DNA from: Balanoglossus misakiensis | Lineage: Eukaryota; Hemichordata | Direction of reading: 5' to 3' | DNA length: 64,000 nucleotides | Assembly (NCBI GenBank): GCA_040954595.2 | Contig: CM082578.2 | Coordinates: 5,146,001-5,210,000 of the forward strand | Shown here: in pieces, positions 39,251-52,649 of the stretch | Numbering within the stretch: position 1 is the stretch's first letter | Layout: each line of letters starts with the position of its first letter | Program-made: the position numbers and the translations under genes | The notes under the pieces: generated by a model | What the model was told of the DNA's origin: nothing | The model's database searches: none | The model's input: only the letters and a program-made list of their open reading frames with translations

Positions 39251-41982
39251 TGAGAACTGCCGAGCACAAGATGAAATTGAGACCAGCTTTTGAATTTGTG
39301 AACCTTCATCACATTTGTAGGGCGGTGTGTTAAAATATATGAAGCCCATATGTTTCTACCTGTTGGGGGACTAAAAATACACACATAAAAAAAAAGTTGA
39401 CAGACATGAATACAAAAGACCAGTTGTCACATACAAGCCAGTCACTGCCCGCACTCGGATAAATATAGGACAGACAGACACGACAGGTCACCATTTATGT
39501 GAAAGGGCCAATGATCGGAAGTAACAGAGTTCAAATGGTCACAATATGACAACGCACAGACATATGTAACATCATATATTCTTCTGAACGCCAAACAGAC
39601 ACTTAACTGACATTTGTAGGATTCCTTGCAAGTCTTATAAAAATCCCAGGAATGAAAAGTTTTTCGGGTGACTTTCTTGTCGAAAATGCAAGTTTCCATA
39701 TTGAATGAAATGATAAAAAAAAGTGAAAGTTCAGAATTTGTCAACTCTGCTTACAAAATTGTCAATTATGAACAATAGCAAAAATGCACCAATACTTTCT
39801 AGAAGACAATTTTAATTCTTTTCCATGACTTTCCAAGCATGCCTTTAAATTCCAAATTTCAGGACCTCCTAGGATGCTCTTATTACGAACCCTGCAATGT
39901 CAACTTTTGGGGGAGGAATCATTGAATGATATGATTGTCTGTATATACAGACAGGAAACAGTTTTAGACCTTTACTGACTAGACGTCTAATTTTATAAGC
40001 AGACACAAAATTGAATACTGTCTGACTAGGGTTAACACACAGAAAAACACACAGTAGCACAATAATGCAATGAATACTAGCTAGACTCAGCAAGTGAAAG
40101 TGTATATTTCTGGCTCCATATTGAATGAAATGATAAAAAAGAAAAAAAAGCTAATAACTTGCAACTTTGACTGGAACGCTATTTACAGATAAAACCAGAC
40201 AGACTGAATGGAGCATTTATGCACTTATTCTTGGTGTTATTTTTGAGGCCAAAATTACACAGTTGCAAGATACAGATACAAATTTATAAGTTGATGTTCC
40301 AGTACCAAATATATCGGTACTACAGCAGACAACATAATCACTTGCAAAGTCGAACTGCTGGATCTAGGATTCCATATTGCATCAGGACTAGCATGATGGG
40401 TGCAAATCACCAACTGTCACATGTCTGGTCCAAGTGTGTTACTTTCATTCTGATTGTTAAACCCTTTAAGAATCATTAACTGCAAGGCATTGGCACAAGG
40501 GTGAACGTGAAGAAGAAGAAAAAGAAAAAAAAAACATGGGTGTCAAGAGATAAATGGGTTTTCCCAGGGTTCCTGGCCAATAGGACACCCTGCATGAAAA
40601 GACAAAAAATGTACCTGACACCCCAGGCTGATGTGAATGAGCTCATTGATCGTAATTTTGCTGCGGGTTCCCACAGAGACGAATATGTCCTTGCAGAGTG
40701 TTTTAAAAAGAAATGCTTCTGAATTTACTGACAACTGCATCGTCTATACCCTTGCCACAGATGGCCAAGTCTAGATTGCCATGGTAACCTTTATTCAGGG
40801 TTGCCGTGTTTACTTCAGTTTCAGTTATGCATCTCTTTTTTTTCACGTCTGCCAAGATGTAAATAAATGCATCCGCAAATTTCCTAATACATAAAGTGCA
40901 TATCTGTTTGCTTTCTTAGAATGGTCATTATTTCAACTTTAAATTCATGCAATGCACACTTTTGAAACAATGGCTCTATGCCCCACAATTAACATAGCTT
41001 ATACTTGATGTTAATATCGTATTTGCCATCCTCCCCCAGCCCAGACCTCAGTCATTCAACTCTTCTTCCAAAAATATAGGATATATAGCCAGCCTGCACC
41101 TCAAATACTTAGACAGCCATTTTTCGTCATTTTAGCAGTCCTTTTTTATGATTTTGGAGATATTTTCCCCAGATACAGAAATCAAGTCCATTAAGTAACT
41201 AAATTTTATGAGTACATGTATGAAGAATTTGAATTTCTACATTCCACTGTAAACTATACACACCCAGTCACCTGCCATTGATTCAATACAGGATTAATTG
41301 ACCTTTGGACTAACCTTTATTGTCAGTGGTCAATTAATTTGTGCATGGTTAATTAAGTTATCCCTGGATAAAAGCTAGTATAAATGGTTACTGAAACTGT
41401 CAATGGTTAATTCAACTGGCCATGGACTAACTCACTTATCTATATATCACAGTGGTTGCACAATATTAAGATATTCATTTTTTGTTGGTGTAAGCTCTTA
41501 TTTGGAATGAGACATTGGCTTTAAATTTGATAAAATTAAAGCATTTAACATTCACTCTCAAGTCAAAGCTTATTATTTTGAATAACATACCGGTAATACC
41601 AAAAACAAAGATATTTTATCCTTAAAACATATCCGATTTCTGGTTGTGACTAGTAGTACAATGACCCATATATAAGTAAAGTTCAAATAATCTGAGCTTC
41701 CTGGAAAAGTGCAGCTTCAAGGAGATTCCACACTGTCCTTGACAGCTTCGAAGAAAACTGCAGATTCGTTGTGATTGCCTCAATTATTAATGGCTAACTC
41801 TTTGTGTACATGAATATGACTTTCTACCGATAATGACAGCCTGACATGACCATAGCCACTTCGTTCACTATATGCATATGGAGCTTCTCTGAGGTCTATG
41901 CTTTGCAAGTATTTAAAGAGAATATTTGTAGGAAAAACTTACATGTGTGTTACAACTGTCTTGACTAGGGTCATTCTACTGT

Positions 41983-42035
41983 GGAATGAATGAATGAAGG
42001 AATGAATGAAGGAACGAACGAACGAACGAACGAAA
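41983..42035. repeat. (GAAT)n/(GAAC)n tetranucleotide repeat
   Basis: About 53 bp of GAAT units with GAAG interruptions, turning into a pure run of GAAC units at about 42012-42034. Confidence 0.93.
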
Positions 42036-45000
42036 CAAACACAAGAATTTGGCAAATTCACATATGGTACTGACTTTTGTATACCTAAAGTTTGTATCAA
42101 GTAATTACTAATACTGTACTATGAAGTTTTTCTCATGTAATTTCAATCATCAATGTACATGAAGACTGATGAAATTTGTCAAAAGCGCAAAATCAGAAGT
42201 TACTTGGGAAATGTCTCCCATTACTTCTGGTTTGCAAACCACCTGTTGAATAACCAATTACTTGACTTAAAACTACTCAGTATCTTTTACTGCAAGCACA
42301 AGTTCTATCAAATTTGGTGCAGTTTTAAAATGTACCTCTATGCCTTCAAAAAAGGCACTGAAATGCAAGGTAGCAGTTTATTCAGAGGATGCAACTAAAT
42401 TAAATATCTAAATATCATCAAATCCATGTAAGGTTAACATCAGACAAAAGTTTAATTAACCTTGGTGTAGCACACCTTGAAATTGAATCCCAGCTGCAAT
42501 ATTTCATAAACCAGATAAAAAGTACATCGTATATCTCAAGCAAGATTTATTTCTCAATGGATCTGCTCTTATTTCCTATGAAAACATAGACGTTTGTTGT
42601 TTGGCTCAGCGTGGAGACTATGCGGTACATGGCATCAATGGCCATGCACATCTCTTCAAAAACTATCACTGGAGGCAAAGAAACTTTTCTGAATGAGACG
42701 CCAGTTCTGACTGCATGCATTCACAGCTGGTGTATTCTCCCACAATGCAACGTTCCATTGACTGCAGACACGCACTGCAAACTACGAGAGTGAGATCAAA
42801 AAAGAAATGTGAATGAAATCTAGACAAACTGAATAACTTTGACACGTTTTTTTGAATTAATCTTTTGTGGATCTGTCTCCAACAATACACTAGCTCTCAA
42901 TAGCTACCTCACTTTTGAAAAATGTGCCATATTTCATAATCTACACATATGTGATCTGCTGGTGTATAGTTGGGGTAAGTAGCTTAGCTGTGTCAGCTGT
43001 ACACAACAGACTGCAACAGAACAGGACAGGACAGTCAGTCATTGCCCTCAACAACCTTTGCAATGTCACCTCGATGAGAAAGGTTAACTGAAAATATTGG
43101 AAAGTATATCAAACACCAAGAATAAGGCAAATCTAAATTCAGTACAGTGAAACCTGTCTATAGTATAAAATGGCCAATATCTGTAACTGCTGGGTATTTT
43201 AGAGTACATTTTGCTTTTTGTATCAATTACAAGTTTTTTTCTCCCCATAATATCCAAAATAGCCAGTTTTTCTGTCGTCACCAAGTCATGTACCGTATGT
43301 TTGTACTGACCACGCACTTAAAGTCTGGACAATTTTTGAATAATAACAATATAGAATGTGCATACACAAAACACAAGAAACAGCAATAGATACACAAAAC
43401 AAAAAAATACTGAAAACACAGAGAAAAGTTACAGCTAATACTGTGAGTGGAAGGGCATGAAAACTTTGAAGGTGATCCCTGATTGGGGGTTTCTGAATGA
43501 AAATGATCCCACTATGCTATCCATATATCATCTGTATTATCTACACATCATCTGTACACGAGTGACGCAGCCACTGCAGTAAGATCATTGCTGCAATAAG
43601 ACAATTGTCCAGATGGACTGCCTTTCTTTAATATCCTAAAACTTCGAAACTTTCTTGATCCATAATTGAGTACATCATTTTTAATAACTATTAACTAACA
43701 GTGAAATGTGAGCCTTTGAATAGATACTTTCTGTCATCATCTGTCAGATATCCATATGATGAGTGGGTGGAAGGGAGGGGGCAGGGAAGAGGAGGGGGGA
43801 AATTAGTGGGTTGTAACAACAGGGAATATTTAACAGCACATCCCACAGTACAAAAGTAATTAACACAATGTCAAATAATGCAAAATCAAACTCATTTGCC
43901 ACTGGAAAAGTTGATTGATGGCATTTCGGCAAATTTTCAGTAAATGTTAACTACACGGACATCCTTCAATTGAATGTCACCAGAGATTTCACGTCTGACG
44001 TTTAAGTTACGTTAAAAAACAATACCCTTCAAACAAAAACCCAACAACAATCATTGTGGGCTTGGCATTTTGCTTTCACCAGACTCTCCTATTTCACGCC
44101 CACTCAAGGGGCCCCGTGTGGTCGTCCAATTAAATGCCAGTCCAATTAGCCTTTGTAGGAAGAACCTGGGGAAAAAGTCAAACTTTTCTGGAGAAAAAAT
44201 CCAACCTTTTCACATGAAACAGGATATCTCCTGTTTTCTCTGGAAAAAGTTCGGTGTGTCATGTATCAGCCTTTGATGAACTGACATCTTCCAAGAAATG
44301 TTTCTCCTTCAAGTCTTGGTCAAGGTGCATATTAAGAACTTTTGTGCATCTCTCTTTGCAAGATAATCACTTATTAGTACACTGTCCTGATGCGCTCCCC
44401 GTAGGATTAAAGTTATCCTTTAAACATGCCTGCCCTCGATCAATGGGAGATAATTAGCAGGTTTCGCGATTTATAAAGGACAGTACTGTATTTCTATATG
44501 TCATATGCCTTCTCATTTCATTTTTTTTCTTCAAAGTTTATGCTGAAATGATTGTGTCTGCTCAATACATAATGATGTACAGGTACAATAAAGTAAAATG
44601 TCAGAATTGTAATCTTCTTTAGCCTGAAAACTCAGACGTGTCTTGCGCTGAAAGGAGAGTTACAAGTTCTGTAATTGTTGTCGCCAAATCTTATATCTGA
44701 TTAATTGGAGACTATCCACATTTTATCGATGGCGCAGTGAATAAGCTGAGGTGGAATCCTGATTGAAAATATGACAGTTCACGGCATTTGAAAAAGCATA
44801 GAAGAGAGCGAGACAGATGCATTGTGTCTCGAGGCCGTGCGTGCGTGTCTTCAAGTGACACCAACATGTGTCTGATTAAGTGGCTCTAAGCTGTTGCACT
44901 GAAAATCATCCACTGGTTTTGATAGCTTCGCGTTTACAATACAGCATATGTCAAGACAGATTTCAACGACGCAACCCTTGAGACGAGAACTAGAATTTAA

Positions 45001-48000
45001 AGCACATGTTCGTCTCTGCAGTTGTCTATGTTTGAGTTTCTGACATTCTTTGTTTTTTTGGTAGAATCAAACACTGAGCATATTTTTTCTAACAGATTTA
45101 GTCTCACTGCCATGAAGTTAGCAAAAAATAGAGGTACCGGTAATTCCAACATAGAATTTTCAACTTCTTTCATGACTTACATAGGTCTTACAAAATCACC
45201 ATTTCTTTCTTATTAGGCCATCTCATAGGGGATTTGATTGATATACCGGTACATGTAAATGATTGCTACAGAAACTGTTTTGCAGTCTTTAATACGTCAG
45301 AAACAATATGCTTTGTCTTCGTGGCATATGTACAAAAATATTGGGTTTCAAACAAAAAATTGTGTTCTTGTGTTAAAAACATGTGTTTAATGAGTCAATG
45401 TCCTGGAATACCTGATAGTCCATGTGTATTATCTTGAGGACATCTCCTTCAAATTAAGAGTTTGTAAAGTGGTCTCAAGGTGGAACCAACTGTTGCTATT
45501 TTTATAAAGTTGTTTACCTAATGTCAAATGATGCCCTGCACAAACGGTTTACACCATGGACGACTGATGAGTGACTTTGCTGATTGGTTTTGAATAGCTA
45601 GCATACAAATTGGCTTTAAATTCAAAACATCTCTGTCAGAAAGTCCCATAGGCAATAAACGTTTATGCATTTGATGATGGACACATTTTTAGACTGGTCT
45701 AATAAAGAAATTTATACAAAGAAACTGACCAATCACAGATGACCTTGCAACACCAGCTGAGGGTCAGCCTTGGCAAAACTATACCGGTATATCCAAACAG
45801 ACAGTAATCTATGCAAATTTAGTCACAATACTGTTGAAAGCAGAGATCTAGCCAATCATTTGTTTTCCCTGGGGACAGATTGTACTTTCGACCCCTGACC
45901 ATGGGAGAGGGGGAGGGGGGGCAAACAAATACACTGGAATGATTATTTGAATAATAAATATTCATATTTTATGCATATTTATGATTACTGATTGGTTCAG
46001 AAGAAACCAGACCATTGAATTAACGGTTTATTTACATTTCTAAATATGTGAATAGTCCTATAGATTACTGCCTCGTGTGCTTGAAGTTTATTAAATGATA
46101 GTATAACAGTAACACATGCTTTTTAATTAACTTAATTAAATGAGTGAAAATAAGTGATAAGGGCATTCAAAAATTAAGTAAAACTGAATCTGTTTAGACT
46201 TGAATGTTAGCATTTAAAACCATGAAAACAAAGTCATTTCTGTTTTTTTTTTCCAGTCAGCACACTTGTGTGGTAACGACACAAGTGAAAGCAAAACTGC
46301 AGAATATACCCCCACACAGCTCACACATTGGCCATCACACATTGTACGCCGGAACTCAACTATTTCAAAAAAACAATGCTTAAGTAGCTAAACAAAGTCA
46401 AAGTAGATTCTGGGAATTCAAATGCGTACTGGTGCAGGATGTTACTAGCTCAGTAGGAGGTGTAACTATCAAGCCCAACAGATTACACTTTTCATCCAAA
46501 AATGTTTACACACCCAGGGAGCTGATAGCAAATTATGAACACCCCGATGGTCAATTTATCATACGTGCAGTGACGTCACGCAGGACTGTTGACGTCCTGA
46601 GGAAACTGTTGCCATACCCAAGCGATGAATTCAAATTGGTCAATCGAGTTATCAGAGTCATTTCACTCTGCGACAATCTTAATGAAGTGGCAGTGACGCA
46701 GTTACTGTGTTGCAGTCCTCCGAGATGTCACATGACCTTCCAGCAGACTAATCTGTGCATGTGTTTCTTCTGCATGGATGAAATCTTTTAATCGTGGTGG
46801 ACATGTATCGGTTCGAACGGACAGACATGCTGAAGGGCCCCTTTCTTGGGCAAGTTGAAGTGTCTCACTTGCATAGAAATATCAGAAGACCCAGCTAGCC
46901 TAGTATCCTGTATTTTTATTGGCCTTGCAAAAAAAGAAAAGAAAAAAGCCCACTGTGACTCTTTGAACTTGAAAGTTGGTCTGACACCTCTGATGAGAAA
47001 GGTGATGTCAGCAGCATCCCATTGGAGTCGTGCAATCACAATTTTTCCCCATTGATTGGACATAAGAGGAATCATTGTTAACATGATAAACCAGGTATCT
47101 CGACAATCTGATCTTACAATCAACTGTGATTGACTTTCAAGGGAATACCAATTAATTGAATGCGGGTCCCCATTTCTCAGACGGCGACGCAGAAATGTGG
47201 GTGTGACGCAGAAGAAGAAAAAAACAATACTGCCTGCAGCGAGAATATTAACGGGAAGTCGCTCACATTCAGGAAACGCAATTTGCAACTTCAAGGGGTG
47301 GTTTATATTCTGAAATCCTGGTAATTATCTGGTTGCAAATTCGACCAACTTTTGCTGTGAATCTACTGGTTAGTGTTGGCGAAGTCACAATTGCACAGAA
47401 GAACAGCATATTTGAGCAATACATGTATTACTTTGGGATTGGAACCAGCAAACTGTTGACACTTACAACTCATATCCTGAAAAACTGCTACAGTTACTGT
47501 CATTTTTTAAAGCCCAGGTAACTCTACCCTTGGGCTATCTTCCCACTAGTTTCTGTTTTGGGTATGAACTGTGGACTTTCTTGTTCTACTCTGTAAAACA
47601 TTAAGAATTGTTCAGTATTTGGTTCTTCAACACAGCCCTTTTGTAGTAATCTGCATTGTTATTGTCGAAAAATGAAGTCTGGACTTGAAATTAATTTATC
47701 AAGAATAACTTTGGTCTTTAAGCCATGCATTAATGTCTACATATATTAAGATTTGGCTGTGTACTGACTCAGTGGACCAAGAGGGATAAATAATTATATT
47801 GAACTAATCTTATTGAACTTCTTCAACAAGAAAAGAAAAGAATTGTAGAAGTGAAACCGAAATAAAAAGCAAAACTGATGATTTCACCGAGGAAGTTTCC
47901 TCTTCACTTTCTGAGAAATTATCAATCCAGGGATATGAAACCAAAGGAGTCTGTTGAACGAAACCAAACTGTAATCAGAACTGGCATTTCTCAGAAAAAG

Positions 48001-49215
48001 CAACAGTTTGGCCACAGAAACTACAAGCCAATAAAGTTGAATTACAGACTTGGTTTAGGGGTCACTTCACTCAAGCTGAAATGCAGATTGCATTTAGACT
48101 TGCCTTGACATTATTGCCAGGACATTTTGATGTGCACGACTAGCCAAAGTTTTGTTTCAGCGCAAATATACACAACTATCACGATTTCATGGGCTGTGTG
48201 ATGCAACTAGCATCAGTTAGTCACAACCGGACAATATGCAGTTGACTTGGAAACCATAATCAAAGATTACTGAGTGTACGAGTGACATATTGGCAAAATA
48301 AACCTGGCCTCACTATATTGTGTTTGTGTCAATTGCAGGGTTGGAAAAGTGAACACCTTAATACACCATACGTGATCAAGAAGTTTCACTTTCAATTTAA
48401 AGAAAATAGTGCCTCTGAAATTGTTCAATTATATTGTACTCAAAATCAAATGGAGACATGACTGATCAGAAAATTCAACTGATTGGCATATGGTAATTAG
48501 CTATCTTTACAAAGTCTCCAAAAGGCTTAAACTGCTGTCTTCGTGCAAAATTGGCTCTCACCTTTGGTAACTTTTAACCTTTACCTGCATAGCAAAATGA
48601 AATAAAATACTAACTGATTAATCATAATCTCTGAAGAAAATTTGAATGTGACTTTTTATTTTCGCTTTTTTTTTTTTGGCTCTTGCAAATTATTAAGTTC
48701 GCAAAAAATTATCATTTGCAAAAAATTCATGTTTTACAGTATTCTGCCATGCGATATCAGACAGCTAAAACAAAAGCGAGAGACAGATTTGGGTGTCACT
48801 ACAGAACATTTACATTAAAGTGAACTCTTGTCACAGCTGCATCTAGAAATAGCACAAATACAATGCATCCTTTCTATGTTATTATCATCATATTGAAAGC
48901 TGTCAAAATCTCACTACCAGTAACTAGAAAAAAGTCTTTTCTAGAAACCATGTCCAATTCGCAGCATCTCTGAGCAAAAAACATCATTGGAATAAAAAAA
49001 AAATATTTCAACAGAACCTATTCGGTAATTTGGGACTGATATAGAGGTAATAATTCAAAACATGGTCAACACAGGACATGCATGAGCGTTCCAACCAGCA
49101 CAGGCAAGTCTAGCTACACCAGATCAATCATGTGATACATCACATGACTATATATACATCACATGACAAACATGTGGTCTTCTGATTTATAGTCACAGGA
49201 CCCTTGCTATTCCTG

Positions 49216-49269
49216 TCCACTTCATTTGCATGACAATATTTTCAATTACTATGCAAATGAGTTTTAGTG
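49216..49269. promoter_or_regulatory. Inverted pair of octamer (POU) motifs
   Basis: ATTTGCAT at 49224-49231 and ATGCAAAT at 49251-49258 are perfect octamer motifs in inverted orientation, 19 bp apart. The outer flanks CCACTTC and GAGTTTTAGTGG extend the symmetry imperfectly. Confidence 0.35.
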
Positions 49270-50109
49270 GGTGGATGTTTACATATGTGTTCACTGCTGC
49301 CCTGTCAATGACCTAGGTTCACACAGCTTGTCTCTGCATTTACGGACTAGTCAGGCTCTTGTTGATAATGATACATGTAAACATGAACTTGATTCAACTG
49401 GCTGAGTCATACGAACTTGACATTCATCTTTTAAGGAATCAAAAGTGATCCTTTCCACTGATTTTGAAAAAAAATATATGCACATGCTACTCATTTCATT
49501 ATCCCCTAGCTACTGTAAATGAATACGAAGACACAAGAGAAAAGCATCATAGCATTAAAAAAATGATTGGTTATTTTTCACACAAATAAATTTTACTAAA
49601 AAAAGTAGTGAATTACTACATGTACAAAAAAAGGAATTATTTGTAGAATTCAACCAACAAATATTACACTTTACAGGTTGAAGTTTACTGTCTGTGTATG
49701 GAGTGGTAATGATAATTTGACAAATATTAGATACAAGAATTCTGTTAAAAGAAAGAAATTCAAGGGATATACCAATAACTTTTTAGTTGAAGATATTTTT
49801 CTCTCGCAAAACGACTACTGTCTGTCTCTAAGTTTTAAGTTGTAAATGAAATTCACACTGACTTTTACAACCAGCCATCTGTTGGTCAGTAATGTAATTA
49901 TAGACAGAACAGAGGTAATTTTAGCATCATCAGAATTAAATGGGTGGGTTCATATCTCGTGGGAAAACAGTTAAAAGTATGGGCTGACTGCACACAATCA
50001 GGTGACCTATCACATGACCATACCATCACTTTTTACACAATGTGTTGTTTGCATATAGTCGGGATTATAAGTCTGTGTGAAAGTTGAAAATGATCAGATA
50101 ATTGTGATA

Positions 50110-50271
50110 CCCCCCCCCCCCCCCCCCCCAGGCTACTACATGTACCGGGTATGTCAATATTTTTCAGTGCATGTAGTTGAATGGTTTGATGAACTAGTTT
50201 TCAATGAAGTTTCAAAGGATACGATTATTTACTTTTGGCCCAAGTTACCCTTAAATATGCCCCCCCCCCCC
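50110..50271. repeat. Paired poly-C tracts (C20 and C12)
   Basis: C20 at 50110-50129 and about C12 at 50260-50271, both on the same strand and separated by ordinary AT-rich sequence. Confidence 0.93.
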
Positions 50272-51387
50272 AAAAAAAAGCGATTCCTAGCTGTAATTTC
50301 AACATTCCTAACCTCTCACTGAAAACCAGCGTTTCCAAATTGATCCTTAAAAGCATTGGTCTCCCCCCAAAATATTAACCTTATTACAGCCCTATAGCAC
50401 CATAGTTCAAAATGACCAACCAATCATCTCACCACACACCCCCTGCCCTCCTACCCTTCCTCTCTGATATTTTTCTGGTGTAACAACCATATTTTCTGTT
50501 CAGTCTGTGTGACTCAAGTATATTCTAGCACTAGCATTACGGCAATACCTACTGAGCAGAATTGATAGCTGAATCCAACCTTTAAAAAAATGAATCAATT
50601 CTCAAACAACATTCACGTCCTTGAAATAAATTTCACATGTACGAAAAACTCCCTAAAATCAACACTACTCTGATGAAAATGTCAGATTATCCTTGTTGCG
50701 CTTGAAAACAAAGTTGTTGAATCAAATTAAAGTGAACTTTTAAGAGCCCAGGCTGTATTTCACAAGACTGCGTTTAGGCCAGCAAGAAAAAAAATAGTGT
50801 TCCCTGATATATTGATGCTTCTGCGTTTTTGAAAATTTATTTTTTTAGATTTTATTTTCTAAGTTCTGCCATTGTTGGTACTCTTCTATCACCCATCAAA
50901 TTAAAATCTCAATTGGTGATTTTTTTTCTTTATGACAAAGTGAAGTAAATTGCAGAAAACTATAATGCTTCCATCCTAGCTACGAATAGTTCAAAGTGAC
51001 GCATAAAAAATAATGTGTATAATTACTACATCAGATATCACTGGTCAGTAATTTTTGTTAAAAATTGCATAGCAGCCGTTTCTTTGCCAGAAAATCCAGA
51101 CGTCAAAATTGTTTTCTCTCTGGCCACACAGTTTAAACTCCAGAGTCCTGTGTCGTTTATTCTTCCCTGCTGGCACAAAAACGGTGAATGCATTGGCTCT
51201 ATGCCAAAGAAACTCCTGCCAACAAATCATATCAGTATTTTTATCATTCGCCGTTATATCCCTCAGGAAGTTGAAGAAGGAAAAACAAACTGCACATTGT
51301 TTGAAAGTGCCGAGCTAAGTTCACAAGAATTTCTGCCAAAAAACGTCCTGTTCCAACCATGACTAGCCAGCCATCATCTATAACACT

Positions 51388-51551
51388 GCTCTCCCCCTCT
51401 CTCTCTCCCTCCCTCCCTCCCCCCCCTGAGGGTCCCTCTCCTCTCTCTCTCTCTCAATCTCTCTCTCTCCCCCCTCTCTCTCCCTCCGTGAGGGTCCATC
51501 TCCTCTCTTTCTCTCTCTCTCTGTCTCACTCTCTTCTTTCTCTCTCTCTCT
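51388..51551. repeat. (CT)n / polypyrimidine tract, about 160 bp
   Basis: A nearly pure C/T stretch of CT dinucleotides with CCCT and CCCCC interruptions and two near-copies of GTGAGGGTCC or CTGAGGGTCC (about 51426 and 51488), so the block is internally duplicated. Long mirror-symmetric polypyrimidine can form triplex DNA; in flies similar repeats bind GAGA factor. Confidence 0.92.
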
Positions 51552-52649
51552 GCACAAGAGATATTTGATAACCTCAACTGTCCCGTGAAATCAATCAAAC
51601 AATTCATGAACCCGTCAAAAATGATGTACAAACAGATTTCCTTGAGATATCCTATTCTCCTCGACAATAACAACCTTGTTTATTTGATGTCTTCTGGAGA
51701 ATTCCTGTTGCCATGGGAACATGCCCTTTAGGCATAATCCAGTAACCCCTCAGTTTACATGTCATACAAGGTACATTTGAATTTTGAATCCAGAAACAAT
51801 AATAATATACTAGTGTAATCAAGAAATTCTATCAATTTCTCAGATAACATAGTTCTTCAATTATACTTTTTCTGCTGACTGTTCAGTGTTGTCTTATTCT
51901 TGATTTTGTATGTTTTGATTTCTCTGAGTCCTTCGAAAGAGTGACAAAGGCCAGCATAAGCCTTCTGGGACACAAAAGTGGATGCAAAATTGAATTCACT
52001 TTCTCTTCAACCTTCTGGGTATTTTGGAGCATCTCTATTACATTGTCTCTTCATCCCCAGCCTCATTAAAATCCTTCATATTCGTATTCCTTTCAAATAT
52101 TGTAAGGTTTTGCATGCAGTTGATAGATAACTCCCAACTTGAACCAAATGTCACCCATTACAGAAAGAGAGATTATGTGTCTACTATATGCATCCCGAAA
52201 ATTGGCAAAGGTTATTTCGTCCCTGCCACAGATCAATTTCTATGAAATACAGTACACCTCAATTAATAACGAATCAAAACAAAGAGGATTGCTTCTGCAT
52301 TATACTGAGATCATTTTACTAATGATGGGCAGAACGCACCGTCAGCTAAATTGTTTTTCCTCAAAAGTTTGCATAAATTCTTATAAAATCTTCAGGCTTA
52401 CATGTCATTAGTTTGATAGACCAGGAAGACAGACTAGATAGGAATGATTTTTTCTTTTTTTGTAAGAAATTGAGGTTTCTACAGTATGAGTGCAAATGTG
52501 TTTCTCTATTCCACTGCAAAGAACACAACTGTTTCCTCTGAGAGCAACTCAGAGATAGGTTGGTAGTTAGAGATAACTGAACTACTTTTCTGGGGTCACA
52601 TAACCTTTTTCTGTTTATCTAATATTTTTAAGGACACTGACGTGGCCCC

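Larger units (their letters stand above)
30600..52640. other. 22-kb AT-rich, CpG-poor block
   Basis: CpG is visibly scarce over most of this span (for example none in 43381-43440), whereas 3061-3120 has eight in 60 bp. Only weak candidate exons were found. Long introns of one minus-strand gene, or a methylated regulatory desert, would both fit. Local CpG-bearing patches occur near 35.4, 37.3, 38.55, 42.7, 44.8 and 46.5 kb. Confidence 0.6.

Noticed and set aside
51359-51673. Frames rich in Ser/Leu/Pro or Arg/Glu
   Set aside because: Encoded by the CT repeat.
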